DNA from: Ferrimonas senticii DSM 18821
Lineage (GTDB): Bacteria > Pseudomonadota > Gammaproteobacteria > Enterobacterales > Shewanellaceae
Length of the DNA: 64,000 bases
Direction of reading: 5' to 3'
NCBI RefSeq assembly: GCF_000422665.1
Contig: NZ_AUGM01000001.1
Coordinates: 303,352 to 367,351 of the forward strand
The notes under the pieces are model-generated. The model saw nothing but the letters and a program-made list of their open reading frames with translations, searched no databases and was not told the DNA's origin. Below are positions 9,898-21,049 of this stretch, piece by piece. Each line of letters starts with the position of its first letter. The first letter of the stretch is position 1. The position numbers and the translations under genes were made by a program.

Positions 9898-10563
9898 ATG
9901 ACCATGCCGCTCGATCGCATTACTCAAGCCGGACGCTTTAATGACGAAAAGGGCGGCAGCGCCAAAATCAGTGCTGATATGGTGCTGGTGAATAGCCTGG
10001 GCGAGCTGCAGCTTAACGGACAGTGCTACCCCAAACTGCCGTTTGTTGGCGCCGGGCTGATGCTCGACTATCGCTTAATCGATTCGGTAGAGCATTCGGC
10101 ATTGGTGTTGGTGGAAAATTTGGCGGTGATGGCGGCGCTGTCACGGTTGCAACTGCCACAGGCGCTTAACGAGGCGCTGTTTCTCTATCGTGGTGACATT
10201 AAGGATGTCAGCACCCAAGCGGCCAGCAACGCCTTTAAGCAGCTGGCCTGTCCAATGAAAGTGGTGTTTGCCGATTTTGACCCTGCGGGTTTGAGAATTG
10301 CATTAACCAGCCATGCTGATTTTGCCTTGTTTCCCGCTGAACCCCGTTGGGACGAGATCTGCAACCCTAACTGGCAAGATCTTGAGGGATTTGAGGAACG
10401 CTGGCAAAACCAATATCAAGATTTCGGCGCTTTTGCCTCTAACAGGGATATACCTGATTGGGCAAGTAAGGCGTTCAAAATCATGGGCCAACATCGGCAA
10501 ACTCGCACTCAAGAACATCTTATCGCCCATCAAGTGCCGCTGCAGCTACTGCCACTGCAGTAG
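9898..10563 (+). CDS. Small TOPRIM nuclease-like protein (MksG/JetD-like, short form)
   Basis: This 221-residue protein carries the core of a TOPRIM/DUF2220 fold. A strand ends in LVLVENL (E73), then come LYRGD (near 96-100) and VVFADFDPAGL with D126 and D128. The E...DxD set is what TOPRIM nucleases use to bind metal and cut DNA. Its place as last gene after ATPase, E and kleisin genes matches MksG/JetD, the subunit that cleaves plasmid DNA in Wadjet systems. Known JetD proteins are usually near 380-400 residues with an N-terminal DNA-binding arm (DUF3322). That arm is mostly missing here: only ~65 residues precede the core. The ATG at 9898 has AGGA nine bases upstream, and a second ATG lies two codons in. 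Confidence 0.75.
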   Translation: MTMPLDRITQAGRFNDEKGGSAKISADMVLVNSLGELQLNGQCYPKLPFVGAGLMLDYRLIDSVEHSALVLVENLAVMAALSRLQLPQALNEALFLYRGDIKDVSTQAASNAFKQLACPMKVVFADFDPAGLRIALTSHADFALFPAEPRWDEICNPNWQDLEGFEERWQNQYQDFGAFASNRDIPDWASKAFKIMGQHRQTRTQEHLIAHQVPLQLLPLQ

Positions 10564-10578
10564 CCTTGCCCAGAAACA

Positions 10579-10608
10579 ACAAAACCAGCCAAGTGGCTGG
10601 TTTTGTTT
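10579..10608. terminator. Bidirectional terminator after the condensin-like operon
   Basis: The stem AAAACCAGCC / GGCTGGTTTT has an AAGT loop, T-rich on the right and A-rich on the left. It separates the rightward operon from the leftward kinase gene. Confidence 0.9.
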
Positions 10609-10622
10609 TACCCTAAAGCGAA

Positions 10623-11252
10623 TTACAGCTTGTGCAGAATGCGCTTGGCCAGACGCTCGGAGTCGCCGAAGTTGTCCCACTGCTCGGTCAGCAGCAGGGT
10701 ACCTTTGCGCTCGCAAATGTGCGGCAGGAAAGTATCGTGGCAGTCGGAGATCAACTTGATGTAGCTCAGCGGGGTGCCATTTTCAGCATCACGAGCGCGG
10801 TTGATCATCCGGTTAAAGGCGATCATTGGGTTGGAGCGCAGGTACATCACCGAGGTTACTCGTGGGTAGGCGTCCAACTTGTCCCAGATGTCGTAGTAGT
10901 AGGTCAGATCTTCACCGTCTGGACGGCAAGCTTCCTGCAGGTTGGCCTGACAGAACACCAGATCAGAGTACAACGAGCGCTCCAGCACGTAGTTGTAGTT
11001 TGGATCCAGATCGGCGCACAGTTCAGCGCGATGATTGGTAATAAAACGCTGGAAGTTGATGCGCTTGGTTGGATCTTGGGTGAACTCAGCCAGTAGACGT
11101 TTGAACTCTGGGTTGGTGTCGACATCCTCTAGGATCATCTTCCAAGGACGATCATCCATGCGGTTTAGGTGCTCTACCAGTTTCGGCACCAGAGTGGATT
11201 TACCCACACCGATGTTGCCTTCCACTGCCACCAATTCAAACTGTTTTTTCAT
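10623..11252 (-). CDS. Deoxynucleoside kinase family protein
   Basis: This 209-residue P-loop kinase phosphorylates deoxyribonucleosides with ATP in the salvage pathway. The P-loop is VEGNIGVGKST (about residues 9-19). The DRS/ERS-type motif is seen as LERSLYSDLVFC near residue 90, and an arginine-rich lid follows later (RMINRARDAENG). The family includes bacterial dAdo/dGuo kinases and animal dNKs. The exact substrate cannot be read from sequence. It is a single gene with a T-rich leader, convergent with the condensin-like operon, and shows no sign of truncation. Confidence 0.88.
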   Translation of the reverse strand: MKKQFELVAVEGNIGVGKSTLVPKLVEHLNRMDDRPWKMILEDVDTNPEFKRLLAEFTQDPTKRINFQRFITNHRAELCADLDPNYNYVLERSLYSDLVFCQANLQEACRPDGEDLTYYYDIWDKLDAYPRVTSVMYLRSNPMIAFNRMINRARDAENGTPLSYIKLISDCHDTFLPHICERKGTLLLTEQWDNFGDSERLAKRILHKL

Positions 11253-11505
11253 GTAACTGCCTCACCAAGCATGCCGAGTCTGTGACCTATATCAAGGGGC
11301 GCAGAGTCTAATGAATTGATGCGGTGGTTTCCACGAAAAATTGCAGTAATTCGATGTGGTTTTGCGAGAGTGTTTGAGAAACAAACAGCTATTGTGGCTT
11401 GCCAAAAAATCAAGAGAAAATCTGTTTTTTATGACGGCGAAGGCGGTGTTACCACTACCTCGGGTAGGGTAGACTGACCGCAGTTTCTCGTTAAGGATCT
11501 GCACC

Positions 11506-11808
11506 ATGCAAGGGCACTACAAAGGCAAAGCACCGGCTCCATTTTCTCTAATGCGACTGGATGTCAGCTTTGAACTCGACAGCAGTTTGGTTGATGCGGT
11601 GGAACATGCGCTGTCGGTGTATGTCGATCACCCTGATGTGCAAACCGAAATCGTCACCTGTGGCTATCACGACGGTCAGTTTGAATTAGAGCTGTGCTAC
11701 TTCTCCTCGGCCGCCAGTTACAAAAGTGAACTGGTGTGGTTGCACCGCGCAGTGCAATCGGTGGTGGTGCCGGTTCCCACCTTTACCGTGCAAATTCGCG
11801 AAGATTAG
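11506..11808 (+). CDS. Uncharacterised 100-residue protein
   Basis: The start is well supported: AAGGA lies about nine bases before the ATG at 11506. The protein is short, soluble-looking and acidic. It has no signal peptide, membrane segment or recognised motif. The pattern (MRLDVSFELDSSLVDAVEHAL, split here as MRLDVSFEL and SSLVDAVEHAL) suggests an alternating strand-helix fold. It is followed 35 bases later by a membrane-protein gene on the same strand, so the two are probably cotranscribed. The function is unknown. Confidence 0.7.
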   Translation: MQGHYKGKAPAPFSLMRLDVSFELDSSLVDAVEHALSVYVDHPDVQTEIVTCGYHDGQFELELCYFSSAASYKSELVWLHRAVQSVVVPVPTFTVQIRED

Positions 11809-11843
11809 CTCGCCATCCTGAATTGACAACATAAGGGCACTGG

Positions 11844-12935
11844 ATGTCGCTGTTTACTACTTTAATCTGCCGCCAAGGGCAGGATACCCCCGCTCGACTG
11901 ATCGCGATTCAACTGGCCGCGGTCAGCGTGGTTATCATTGTTGCTGGCTTGTTTTATGGCAGCGCTTGGCAAGCGGCATCGACCGCATTAACGGCGCTGT
12001 TGGCAACCATCGTCGCTACTTTGAGCGGCAAACGTCGCTTAAACCAAGCCGGACAATCGGCGCGATTACTGTATCCATTGCTGCTGGCGTGGCTTATCCA
12101 ACTGCCACTGCAGTTGTTCGCCGGCAATTGGGCGTGGTGGGGCTTGTTGCTGCCGCTGTTAAGTTCGCTGCCGCTGCTGCTACTGCCAAATCGTGCTGGT
12201 AACTTCCGGCGGCAATGGGGCTACAGTGGCCCGGCGTTGGTGGCGACGGTCAGTGCCGCACGGGTTGAGCCATCACTGGATGGTCAGGTGGCAATCACCC
12301 TGGCAACCGATACCAGTGCGCCGGAATGGCAGCCGTCGGCGCCTGCGGCGGATGCCAGCGTCGATTGGCAATCCTTGGTGCAGGCAGGGTTAACCCAGCT
12401 TAAAGCACGGTGGCAGCTTGCAAGTGCTGCCGCAGTCGTTCTGTTACTGGTTATTGTGCTGCTGTCGCTGTTTGCCAACCGTTCGCCGCAAGATAGTGCC
12501 GAGGTCACTGAAGCGCCGAATGTCGCCGTAGCTGCGGCAGCAGCAGATCCGGTTGGTTCGGCATTACCGGACGTCGATAGTGAAGTGACGTTGCCCGATA
12601 GCTTCAGCTTGGCGCTGGCGGGTAACAGCTTATTGATCCGTTGGCCGGCCGATCCGGCGCCGCATGGTGAGTTGTGGTCGCAACTGAGCGGCGTTGGCGA
12701 GCGCAGCTGCGCTGAGGTGGTGTTTAACAACGGCAATCGCTACCGGCCAATCACCGTTACCGTTGCCGGTGATGATATCTATTCGGCCTATTTCTCGGCA
12801 CTGGATACCGCCGATTTGGTGTATGACGTGGCGATGCGTGGCAATTTCCAACTGTGCGGTTATCGCTTCTCATTAAAAGGCACCATGGCGCCGCTGCAAG
12901 CCGAAGCAGCATTCGCCAAGTACACGGTGAAGTGA
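11844..12935 (+). CDS. Uncharacterised membrane protein, weakly DUF805-like N-terminus
   Basis: This 363-residue protein has AGGG eight bases before its ATG. The first ~115 residues hold three or four hydrophobic segments (about 20-40, 45-60, 75-92, 95-112), then a cytoplasmic-type stretch. Another transmembrane segment (AVVLLLVIVLLSLFA, about 195-212) and an outward-facing C-terminal domain with two cysteines (RSCAEV and LCGYRF) follow. The motif RRLNQAGQSA between the early segments recalls the RRLHDxGxS signature of DUF805 proteins, but the resemblance is weak. The C-terminal domain is unrecognised. The gene ends before a strong terminator. Confidence 0.7.
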   Translation: MSLFTTLICRQGQDTPARLIAIQLAAVSVVIIVAGLFYGSAWQAASTALTALLATIVATLSGKRRLNQAGQSARLLYPLLLAWLIQLPLQLFAGNWAWWGLLLPLLSSLPLLLLPNRAGNFRRQWGYSGPALVATVSAARVEPSLDGQVAITLATDTSAPEWQPSAPAADASVDWQSLVQAGLTQLKARWQLASAAAVVLLLVIVLLSLFANRSPQDSAEVTEAPNVAVAAAAADPVGSALPDVDSEVTLPDSFSLALAGNSLLIRWPADPAPHGELWSQLSGVGERSCAEVVFNNGNRYRPITVTVAGDDIYSAYFSALDTADLVYDVAMRGNFQLCGYRFSLKGTMAPLQAEAAFAKYTVK

Positions 12936-12966
12936 TCCGCGCCTGAGCAACCGCAGGTTTATTTCA

Positions 12967-13004
12967 ACGCCGACTCCCAAGTCTCTGGGAGTCGGCGTTT
13001 TTTT
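12967..13004 (+). terminator. Rho-independent terminator
   Basis: A 13-bp perfect stem (ACGCCGACTCCCA / TGGGAGTCGGCGT) is followed by seven T. It ends the operon of the 100-residue and 363-residue proteins. Confidence 0.95.
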
Positions 13005-13153
13005 GTGGTCTCAATAAGCCGATAACTGGCGGTAAAGCGATAACTTGGTTAGCTTTGGTTTTAAGGCTGGCGATGGGCGAGTCTGATCATGCAGTAGTCC
13101 AACGCGGTTTGATGGATTTGATCGTATTACCATTTCAAGTTAGGGATGAGTGA

Positions 13154-13834
13154 ATGAAACGACAGATTGTGATGCCGGCACTGCTGGCGGCGCTGTTAAC
13201 GCCGTTGGTTGGATGTTCTGAAAAGCCAGCGGAAGAGAGCGAAGCGCCCTCGGCGATCAATGCCGCACTAGAGGATGCCAAGGCAAAGAGCCAAGAGGTT
13301 GCGGCAACGGTGAAACAGCAGGGCGCCGAGGTGGTCGCGCAAGCTAAATCCGCTTCAACCGAACTGAGCGCTGAGGTCAAAAGTGCAGCGGCCGAAGTGG
13401 TCGATAGTGCTAGTGCGCAAGTTGACCAAGCGGTCGCCACGGTCAAAGACGGTGCCGCGCAACTGGGCGAACAAGCCAGTGGAGCGGTCTCAGAGGTGGT
13501 TGATGAAGCCAGCGCTGGTGCCAATCAACTGCTTGATAGTGCCAAAGCGGCCACCGGACTTGATGGTAAGGCACTGGCCAGCAGCAAAGGCTGTGTTGCC
13601 TGCCATGCAACCACCGATGCGAAAATGATTGGCCCTGGCTGGGGTGGGATCGCCGGCAGCGAGCGGCAATTTACCGATGGCACCAGTGCCATTGCTGATG
13701 ACGAGTACCTACGGGTGGCGATCGTTAACCCCAATGCTCAAGTTGTTGCTGGCTATGCCCCAGCAATGCCAGCGATGCCATTATCCGATGCTGAAGTGAC
13801 GGCGCTGGTGGAGTACATCGTGTCGCTTAAATGA
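13154..13834 (+). CDS. Cytochrome c lipoprotein with long helical stalk
   Basis: This 226-residue protein starts with a lipoprotein signal (MKRQIVMPALLAALLTPLVG, then C21), so it should be lipid-anchored in the periplasm. Residues ~35-140 are an Ala/Glu/Lys/Val-rich segment (for example SAEVKSAAAEVVDSASAQV) resembling amphipathic helices of apolipoprotein- or LEA-like proteins. The last ~90 residues are a class I cytochrome c domain with the haem site CVACH near 151-155. A candidate methionine ligand lies in PAMPAMPLSDAEV. The fold matches small electron-transfer cytochromes of the c551/c552 type. The stalk probably holds the haem domain away from the membrane. There are no redox neighbours, and the gene sits between terminators as a single unit. 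Confidence 0.85.
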   Translation: MKRQIVMPALLAALLTPLVGCSEKPAEESEAPSAINAALEDAKAKSQEVAATVKQQGAEVVAQAKSASTELSAEVKSAAAEVVDSASAQVDQAVATVKDGAAQLGEQASGAVSEVVDEASAGANQLLDSAKAATGLDGKALASSKGCVACHATTDAKMIGPGWGGIAGSERQFTDGTSAIADDEYLRVAIVNPNAQVVAGYAPAMPAMPLSDAEVTALVEYIVSLK

Positions 13835-13852
13835 CCCAAGCGATTAATCAGC

Positions 13853-13886
13853 AACGGCTGCCGCTAGTAACGGCAGCCGTTTTATT
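13853..13886. terminator. Bidirectional terminator
   Basis: The stem AACGGCTGCC / GGCAGCCGTT is followed by a T-rich tail on the right and lies between two convergent genes. Confidence 0.85.
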
Positions 13887-13889
13887 TGG

Positions 13890-14537
13890 TTAGCGGCGAT
13901 TCAAATGGGTTAAGAAGGCCGGCAGGGTTTCGGTGCGGTAGCAGGCATCGTGGTTTTCAATGTCATCACGATTCACCAATACGGTGCGCATTCCCAGATT
14001 GCGTGCGGTCAGCAGGTTTGACGGTTGATCGTCAAACATCACCGCATTATCGGCGTTAAAACCAAAGTGTTTGCTGATCTCGATAAACGCATGGGGATCC
14101 GGCTTCATCTGAAAACCGGTTTGTTCAACGGTAAACACGCCATCGAAGTACTGCGCCAGGCCCAAATGATCCAGCACTCGTTCGGCGTAGAACCGCGGCG
14201 AGTTGGTGAACACATACCGAGTCTTGCTGTTATCCGCGAGCGCCCGTTGCAACATCGAATCGATGCCGACGTTGGCTAAATCAACGTTGTGAGCTTCAAA
14301 GGTGATGGCATCCAGATCCGCTTCTGGGTGATGCAGCTGAATGCCGCGCAGGGCGCCGCCATACTTGAGGTAGTAATCGTCACACAATTGATACGCCTGC
14401 TCGCCAGAAAGCGACAGGTGACGGGCAACGGAATCGGTCATCCGCGTAACAATTTGCTCAATCAGTTGTTCTTGCGGGCGGTAGAGGGTGTTATCGAGGT
14501 CAAACAGGTAGACATCGCGTTCAAGCAACGGGGTCAC
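13890..14537 (-). CDS. HAD-family pyrimidine 5'-nucleotidase-like phosphatase
   Basis: This 215-residue protein starts at a GTG with GGAG seven bases upstream. HAD motif I is FDLDNTLY (residues 12-19). Motif II is FTNSPR near 110, the lysine motif is QMKPDPHAF, and motif III/IV is VMFDDQPSN near 167. The DLDNTLY motif, the helical cap and the overall length match the pyrimidine 5'-nucleotidase/SDT1 branch of HAD hydrolases, which dephosphorylate nucleotides or related small phosphates in the cytoplasm. The exact substrate is not known. It is followed on the same strand, upstream, by an ion-channel gene about 110 bases away. Confidence 0.85.
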   Translation of the reverse strand: MTPLLERDVYLFDLDNTLYRPQEQLIEQIVTRMTDSVARHLSLSGEQAYQLCDDYYLKYGGALRGIQLHHPEADLDAITFEAHNVDLANVGIDSMLQRALADNSKTRYVFTNSPRFYAERVLDHLGLAQYFDGVFTVEQTGFQMKPDPHAFIEISKHFGFNADNAVMFDDQPSNLLTARNLGMRTVLVNRDDIENHDACYRTETLPAFLTHLNRR

Positions 14538-14649
14538 AAGCTAACTCCAAAATAGCGGGGTGCGAAGAGTAGCAGTGTGTTTGTCTTTAGTGCAATGGCT
14601 CTTAGCAGCGTGGCGGGCTTTAAGCAGCCTTTGTTGTTGTCGCTTTTGA

Positions 14650-15351
14650 TTAATCTTCCATCTTCCTCGCTTCACTGAGTGCCGAGGCGATAAGACCGGC
14701 TGGCAGTGAGACAATCCCGAGGCCAATGATCAACATCATAAAGGTAAAAAAGCGACCGCCGGCGGTGATGGGGTAGATGTCACCGTAGCCGACCGTGGTT
14801 AAGGTGATAACCGACCACCATAGGGCATCGAATATGGAGCTAAAGGCTTCCGGTTGGGCAGGGTTTTCAAAGTAGTAGATGCCAACAGCAGCCAGGTATA
14901 ACAGCACCAAGGTAGTGAACAAAAACAGCTGCAGTTCCTCTTTAGCAATCTTAAAAGCGCGGCTTAACCGTTGCATCGCTTTGCTGTATCGCGCCAGTTT
15001 TAAGATCCGCACCACTCGTAATAGCTGCAAGGTCCGTATCGCCCGCAGATCAATACCGAGCATCAGATAGAACGGCAGGATCGCCAACAGATCAACGATG
15101 CCAAAGAATGAGAAGATAAACTTGCGCCGATCTGGGGCGTAGGCGATGCGCAGCAGGTATTCCGCGGTGAAGATCAGTACGATGACCGTTTCTGACGCTC
15201 TTAATAACAATCGCTGGCGAACCGTCAGATCCGGCAGGGTTTGTAGCGAAAAACCCAGTAGCGACAGCACAATTAACAGCTGAATGGTGATGTTGAAGAT
15301 ACGTCCCGCGGTGCTCGACTCGTCGGTGATCATCCGTTTGATGATGTTCAT
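14650..15351 (-). CDS. Voltage-gated-type potassium channel
   Basis: This inner-membrane channel has the six-segment Kv layout. Hydrophobic S1 is near residues 20-40, S2 near 55-75 and S3 near 83-100. The S4-like helix is rich in regularly spaced arginines (RTLQLLRVVRILKLARYSK). S5 and S6 flank the selectivity filter TLTTVGYGD, which marks K+ selectivity. A start at 15351 gives 233 residues. ATGs further out (15363, and an in-frame start at 15408) would add up to 19 residues, and none has a strong ribosome site. There is no C-terminal RCK domain, so gating is probably by voltage only. Confidence 0.88.
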   Translation of the reverse strand: MNIIKRMITDESSTAGRIFNITIQLLIVLSLLGFSLQTLPDLTVRQRLLLRASETVIVLIFTAEYLLRIAYAPDRRKFIFSFFGIVDLLAILPFYLMLGIDLRAIRTLQLLRVVRILKLARYSKAMQRLSRAFKIAKEELQLFLFTTLVLLYLAAVGIYYFENPAQPEAFSSIFDALWWSVITLTTVGYGDIYPITAGGRFFTFMMLIIGLGIVSLPAGLIASALSEARKMED

Positions 15352-15429
15352 ACGTCCAACCATTGTTGCATTTTTGCTAACGGTAGCAATGGCTTGCCAT
15401 CGTAGCAAGCGTCATAACTTAAGCCACGG

Positions 15430-15459
15430 TTGCGACCAGGTCTTAGCGCTGGCTATACT
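15430..15459 (+). promoter_or_regulatory. Probable promoter of the thiamin operon
   Basis: A sigma-70-like pair is seen: TTGCGA at 15430-15435 and TATACT at 15454-15459, spaced 18 bases. Transcription would begin near 15466, just before the TPP riboswitch. Confidence 0.6.
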
Positions 15460-15467
15460 GCTGCGGT

Positions 15468-15564
15468 CTTGTCGGAGTGCCTCAAAATTTGCAGTAGAGG
15501 CTGAGATCGCTATCAGCGGGATCCGTGGAACCTGAACCGGGTAATGCCGGCGTAGGAAAACAAG
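15468..15564 (+). ncRNA. TPP riboswitch (THI element)
   Basis: The conserved TPP aptamer blocks are present in order: GGAGTGCC, GAGGCTGAGATC, GGATCCGTGGAACCTGAAC, then GGGTAATGCCGGCGTAGGAAAAC. The closing P1 stem is CTTGT (15468-15472) with ACAAG (15560-15564). It binds thiamin pyrophosphate and represses the operon. The 163 bases between the aptamer and thiC, with several pairing segments, should hold the expression platform. No strong T-run terminator was seen there, so control of translation initiation is as likely as termination. Confidence 0.96.
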
Positions 15565-15712
15565 TAACGTTAGGAGCGCGGCCAAGCCGCAACGGTACAC
15601 GATGTACCCATCTTAATTAGGTGTTGGCAATTGATTGCCCCACCGCCATTGTTGTCAGGATGCACGTCCGACAGGCAATTTCCCATTCACGCCCATAAGG
15701 GCACGCCATTGA

Positions 15713-17659
<1,947 letters not shown>

Positions 17660-17724
17660 GTAATATCAATCTTGGGCCGGTTAACCGCTGTGGTTAGCCG
17701 CCCTAATTAGGAGAATCGCTTGCC

Positions 17725-19296
17725 ATGAGCAAGACTACTCGTCCGATTGTATGGACCATCGCCGGCAGTGATTCCGGCGGCGGCGCAGGCGTTCAAGCGG
17801 ATCTGTTGACCATCCACGATTTGGGTGGTCACGGTTGCAGCGTGATCACCGCGATTACCGCGCAAAGCAGCGTGGCGGTTGACCACGTTGAAGCGATCTC
17901 AACCGCAGGCTTTATTGCTCAGCTTGATACCCTGTGGGCAGACTTGCCGCCGAAAGCGATCAAGATTGGCCTGCTGGCGGGAGATGAGCAAATTGCCGCG
18001 CTGGCAGCGTGGTTTGCCAAACATCAACAAGCACTGCCACCGGTAATCCTTGATCCGGTGATGGTGGCGTCCTCCGGCGCCATGCTGTGCGCCACCGACG
18101 CCGCGACTCAGTTTGAACCACTGTTGCCATTTGCCACGGTGATCACCCCAAATGGGGATGAACTGGCAGCGCTAACCGGGATGGTGATTGATTCACCAGA
18201 GGCGGTGCTGGCGGCCTGTGCGCAGCTGGTAGAACGCGGCGCCAATGCGGTATTGGCCAAAGGTGGCCACTTTGACCATATCGCCGTTAACGGCGACCAA
18301 TGTGTCGATCTGCTCTATCATGCTAAGCCTGTGGCGGGCGGTCAACGGCAGTTGTTTGCCGGCAAGCGCATCGCTACCAACAACACCCACGGCAGTGGCT
18401 GTACCTTATCGTCGGCGTGGGCGACCACCTTGGCACTGGGGTACGATCTGCTCGATGGCTTTACCGTTACCCGTGGTTATCTGACCAACGGCTTAACCGC
18501 ATCCCAGCAACTGGGCCAAGGCCCGGGGCCGCTGGCGCGTACCGGTTGGCCAACTGAGTTGTCATCACTGCCAATCATCCCACTGGAAAACTCCGATCTG
18601 GCTAACGCCTACGGCATTTGCGCTGAGGCGAAACTGCCGGTCGAGCGGTTTGCCGAGTGCGATACCCATGAGCTTGGCGTTTACCCCGTGGTCGATAGCC
18701 TAGAGTGGGTTGCACGGTTGCTGCAGATGGGGGTTAAAACCCTGCAACTGCGGATCAAAGATAAGGCGCTGGCAGAGGTTGAAGCCGATATCGCTGCGGC
18801 GATTGCCCTGGGTCATCAGCATCAGGCGCGGCTGTTTATCAACGATTATTGGCCGCTGGCGGTTAAGCATGGCGCTTATGGCGTTCATCTTGGCCAAGAG
18901 GATATGGCGGTGGCAGACCTTGCGGCGATCCAACAGGCCGGTTTGCGTTTGGGGCTGTCGACTCACGGTTACTATGAGATCGCCCGTGCTCATGGCATAG
19001 GTCCAAGCTACATCGCGTTAGGGCATATCTTCCCAACCCCAACCAAAGATATGCCATCGGCGCCGCAGGGTTTAGCGCGATTGGCGCGTTACGCCGCCTT
19101 GCTGCAGCCGCATTACCCTACGGTGGCGATCGGCGGCATCGATATCGACCGTGCGCCATTGGTGGCGGCCACCGGCATTGGCAGCATTGCGGTGGTGCGA
19201 GCGGTGACTCAAGCTGAGGATCCGCAAGCGGCACTGTTGGCGCTGGAGCAAGCTTACCGAGAGCACGCCCCCCGCAAGGATAGCTCTCGTGGCTAA
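17725..19296 (+). CDS. thiDE: Bifunctional HMP/HMP-P kinase and thiamin-phosphate synthase
   Basis: One 523-residue chain fuses two enzymes. Residues ~1-265 are ThiD, with the N-terminal [15 protein letters not shown] and the anion-hole motif [13 protein letters not shown] near 220-232. It phosphorylates the pyrimidine. Residues ~305-515 are ThiE, with [24 protein letters not shown] and a phosphate-binding AIGGID. It joins pyrimidine and thiazole to give thiamin phosphate. The two domains are joined by a ~40-residue linker ([19 protein letters not shown]). Such fusions are known in gammaproteobacteria. The stop overlaps thiF by 8 bases. Confidence 0.96.
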   Translation: MSKTTRPIVWTIAGSDSGGGAGVQADLLTIHDLGGHGCSVITAITAQSSVAVDHVEAISTAGFIAQLDTLWADLPPKAIKIGLLAGDEQIAALAAWFAKHQQALPPVILDPVMVASSGAMLCATDAATQFEPLLPFATVITPNGDELAALTGMVIDSPEAVLAACAQLVERGANAVLAKGGHFDHIAVNGDQCVDLLYHAKPVAGGQRQLFAGKRIATNNTHGSGCTLSSAWATTLALGYDLLDGFTVTRGYLTNGLTASQQLGQGPGPLARTGWPTELSSLPIIPLENSDLANAYGICAEAKLPVERFAECDTHELGVYPVVDSLEWVARLLQMGVKTLQLRIKDKALAEVEADIAAAIALGHQHQARLFINDYWPLAVKHGAYGVHLGQEDMAVADLAAIQQAGLRLGLSTHGYYEIARAHGIGPSYIALGHIFPTPTKDMPSAPQGLARLARYAALLQPHYPTVAIGGIDIDRAPLVAATGIGSIAVVRAVTQAEDPQAALLALEQAYREHAPRKDSSRG

Positions 19297-20035
19297 GTTA
19301 ACCGCGCTGACCGATCAGCAATACCTGCGTTTCGGTCGGCAGCTGCTGTTGCCCGAGTGGGGCGAGGCGGGGCAACTGCGCCTTGCTAATCAGCAGGTGG
19401 CTATTGTGGGTGTTGGCGGCCTCGGTTGTCCGGCGCTGCAATATCTGGCGGGCGCTGGCGTTGGCCGGATCACCCTGATCGATGGCGACACGGTGTCGCT
19501 GTCGAATCTGCCCCGGCAGATCCTGTATCGACCAGAGCAAGTAGGACAGGCCAAGGTGCTGGCCGCCAAAGCCTGGGTGAATGGCCATAACTCGGATATT
19601 CAGGTAACCGCGGTGGCCGAGCAGCTAAGCCAAGACAACATTGAGTTGCTGCTGGCCGGCGTCGATGTGGTGCTGGATTGCTCCGACAACTTTGCTTGTC
19701 GCTACCTGCTGAACCGTTTTTGTAAAGGGCGCAAGCTGCCGCTGATAAGCGCGGCTGCGGTGGGGTGGTCAGGGCAGTTGCTGCCGATCCTCGCCGATGG
19801 TCCTTGCTTTGCTTGCATTGATGGCGAGCGGGGTAGTGAAGCGCAAAGCTGCCGTGAAGCCGGGGTGGTTGGCCCAGTGCTTGGCACCGTTGCCAGCATG
19901 CAGGTGCTGATGGCGCTGCGACTGCTGCTGGGGCTCGAGGTACCAACCTTGCTGCACCGCTTTGATGGCCGCAGCCTGCGCTGGCACGGTTTCGGCTTGG
20001 CGCCTGCGGCCGCCTGTCCGGTTTGTGGACAGTAA
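19289..20035 (+). CDS. thiF: ThiS adenylyltransferase (HesA/MoeB/ThiF family)
   Basis: The protein activates the C-terminus of ThiS by adenylation so that sulphur can be added. It has 248 residues and starts at a GTG at 19289 that overlaps thiDE. The ATP site reads [20 protein letters not shown]. The zinc site is CFAC (about 172-175) with CPVC at the very C-terminus. A conserved cysteine lies in [13 protein letters not shown]. MoeB is the main alternative, but the operon position decides for ThiF. Confidence 0.95.
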   Translation: MAKLTALTDQQYLRFGRQLLLPEWGEAGQLRLANQQVAIVGVGGLGCPALQYLAGAGVGRITLIDGDTVSLSNLPRQILYRPEQVGQAKVLAAKAWVNGHNSDIQVTAVAEQLSQDNIELLLAGVDVVLDCSDNFACRYLLNRFCKGRKLPLISAAAVGWSGQLLPILADGPCFACIDGERGSEAQSCREAGVVGPVLGTVASMQVLMALRLLLGLEVPTLLHRFDGRSLRWHGFGLAPAAACPVCGQ

Positions 20036-20063
20036 ATTTTCGATAGTGTGTTAAGAGAACGCG

Positions 20064-20276
20064 ATGAACATCATCTTAAATCAGCAGCCAACCGACGCTG
20101 CTGAACTGGTCGGCGACGATCACCATATTGCGGCGCTGGTTGCGGCACTGAAGCAAGACCGCCCGGGCGTTGCGGTGGCCAAGAACGATGCGATTGTCAG
20201 TCGCAGTGATTGGTCCACCACCAGCTTCGCCGCTGGCGATCGAATCGATATTTTTTCTGTGATTGCCGGAGGCTAA
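20064..20276 (+). CDS. thiS: Sulphur carrier protein ThiS
   Basis: This 70-residue ubiquitin-like protein ends in the diagnostic Ala-Gly-Gly (VIAGG), the site of adenylation and thiocarboxylation. It donates sulphur to the thiazole ring made by ThiG. It is slightly longer than typical (about 66). It lies two bases upstream of the thiG ATG, which fits the usual ThiS-ThiG partnership. Confidence 0.93.
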   Translation: MNIILNQQPTDAAELVGDDHHIAALVAALKQDRPGVAVAKNDAIVSRSDWSTTSFAAGDRIDIFSVIAGG

Positions 20277-20278
20277 CC

Positions 20279-21049
20279 ATGCTGACCATTGCTGATACCA
20301 CTTTTGCATCGCGACTGTTTACCGGCACCGGTAAGTTTGCCAACAACCAACTGATGACCGAAGCGATCGCCGCTTCCGGCTCGCAGATGGCCACCTTGGC
20401 TCTAAAGCGGGTTGATCTGTCTGGTGCCGATGGCGATCTGTTCACGCCGCTGTACAACATGGGCGTTAAGCTGCTGCCAAATACCTCCGGCGCCAAGACT
20501 GCGCAAGAGGCGGTCTATGCTGCCGAGTTGGCGCGCGAAGCGCTGGGTACCAACTGGCTCAAACTGGAAATCCACCCCGATCCGCGCTACCTGCTGCCGG
20601 ATCCGATTGAGACCCTTAAAGCCGCCGAGATGTTGGTGCAAAAGGGTTTTGTGGTGCTGCCATACTGTCACGCCGATCCGGTGCTGTGTAAGCGCTTGGA
20701 AGAGGTTGGCTGTGCGGCGGTAATGCCACTGGGGGCACCGATTGGTTCCAATCAAGGTCTGCAAACCGAAGCGTTTTTAAAGATCATCATTGAACAAGCG
20801 AAGGTGCCGGTGATTGTCGATGCCGGCATTGGTGCGCCATCCCACGCGGTTAAAGCGATGGAACTGGGCGCCGATGCGGTGCTGGTGAATACCGCCATCG
20901 CCGTTGCCGCCGATCCGGTAGCGATGGGGCGCGCCTTTGGTCAAGCGGTTGAGATTGGCCGCGCCGCTTATGAAGCCGGTTTGGGGGCAGTAACTACCGA
21001 AGCCAATGCCTCCAGCCCACTGTCTGGCTTTTTGGATAGCCTGTCATGA
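20279..21049 (+). CDS. thiG: Thiazole synthase
   Basis: TIM-barrel enzyme that assembles the thiazole phosphate moiety from deoxyxylulose phosphate, dehydroglycine and ThiS-thiocarboxylate. The ATG at 20279 ([20 protein letters not shown]) has GGAGG about seven bases upstream, so the longer frame from 20210 is not used. The product is 256 residues, normal for the family. Conserved blocks are [42 protein letters not shown] and [12 protein letters not shown]. It overlaps thiH through ATGA. Confidence 0.97.
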   Translation: MLTIADTTFASRLFTGTGKFANNQLMTEAIAASGSQMATLALKRVDLSGADGDLFTPLYNMGVKLLPNTSGAKTAQEAVYAAELAREALGTNWLKLEIHPDPRYLLPDPIETLKAAEMLVQKGFVVLPYCHADPVLCKRLEEVGCAAVMPLGAPIGSNQGLQTEAFLKIIIEQAKVPVIVDAGIGAPSHAVKAMELGADAVLVNTAIAVAADPVAMGRAFGQAVEIGRAAYEAGLGAVTTEANASSPLSGFLDSLS

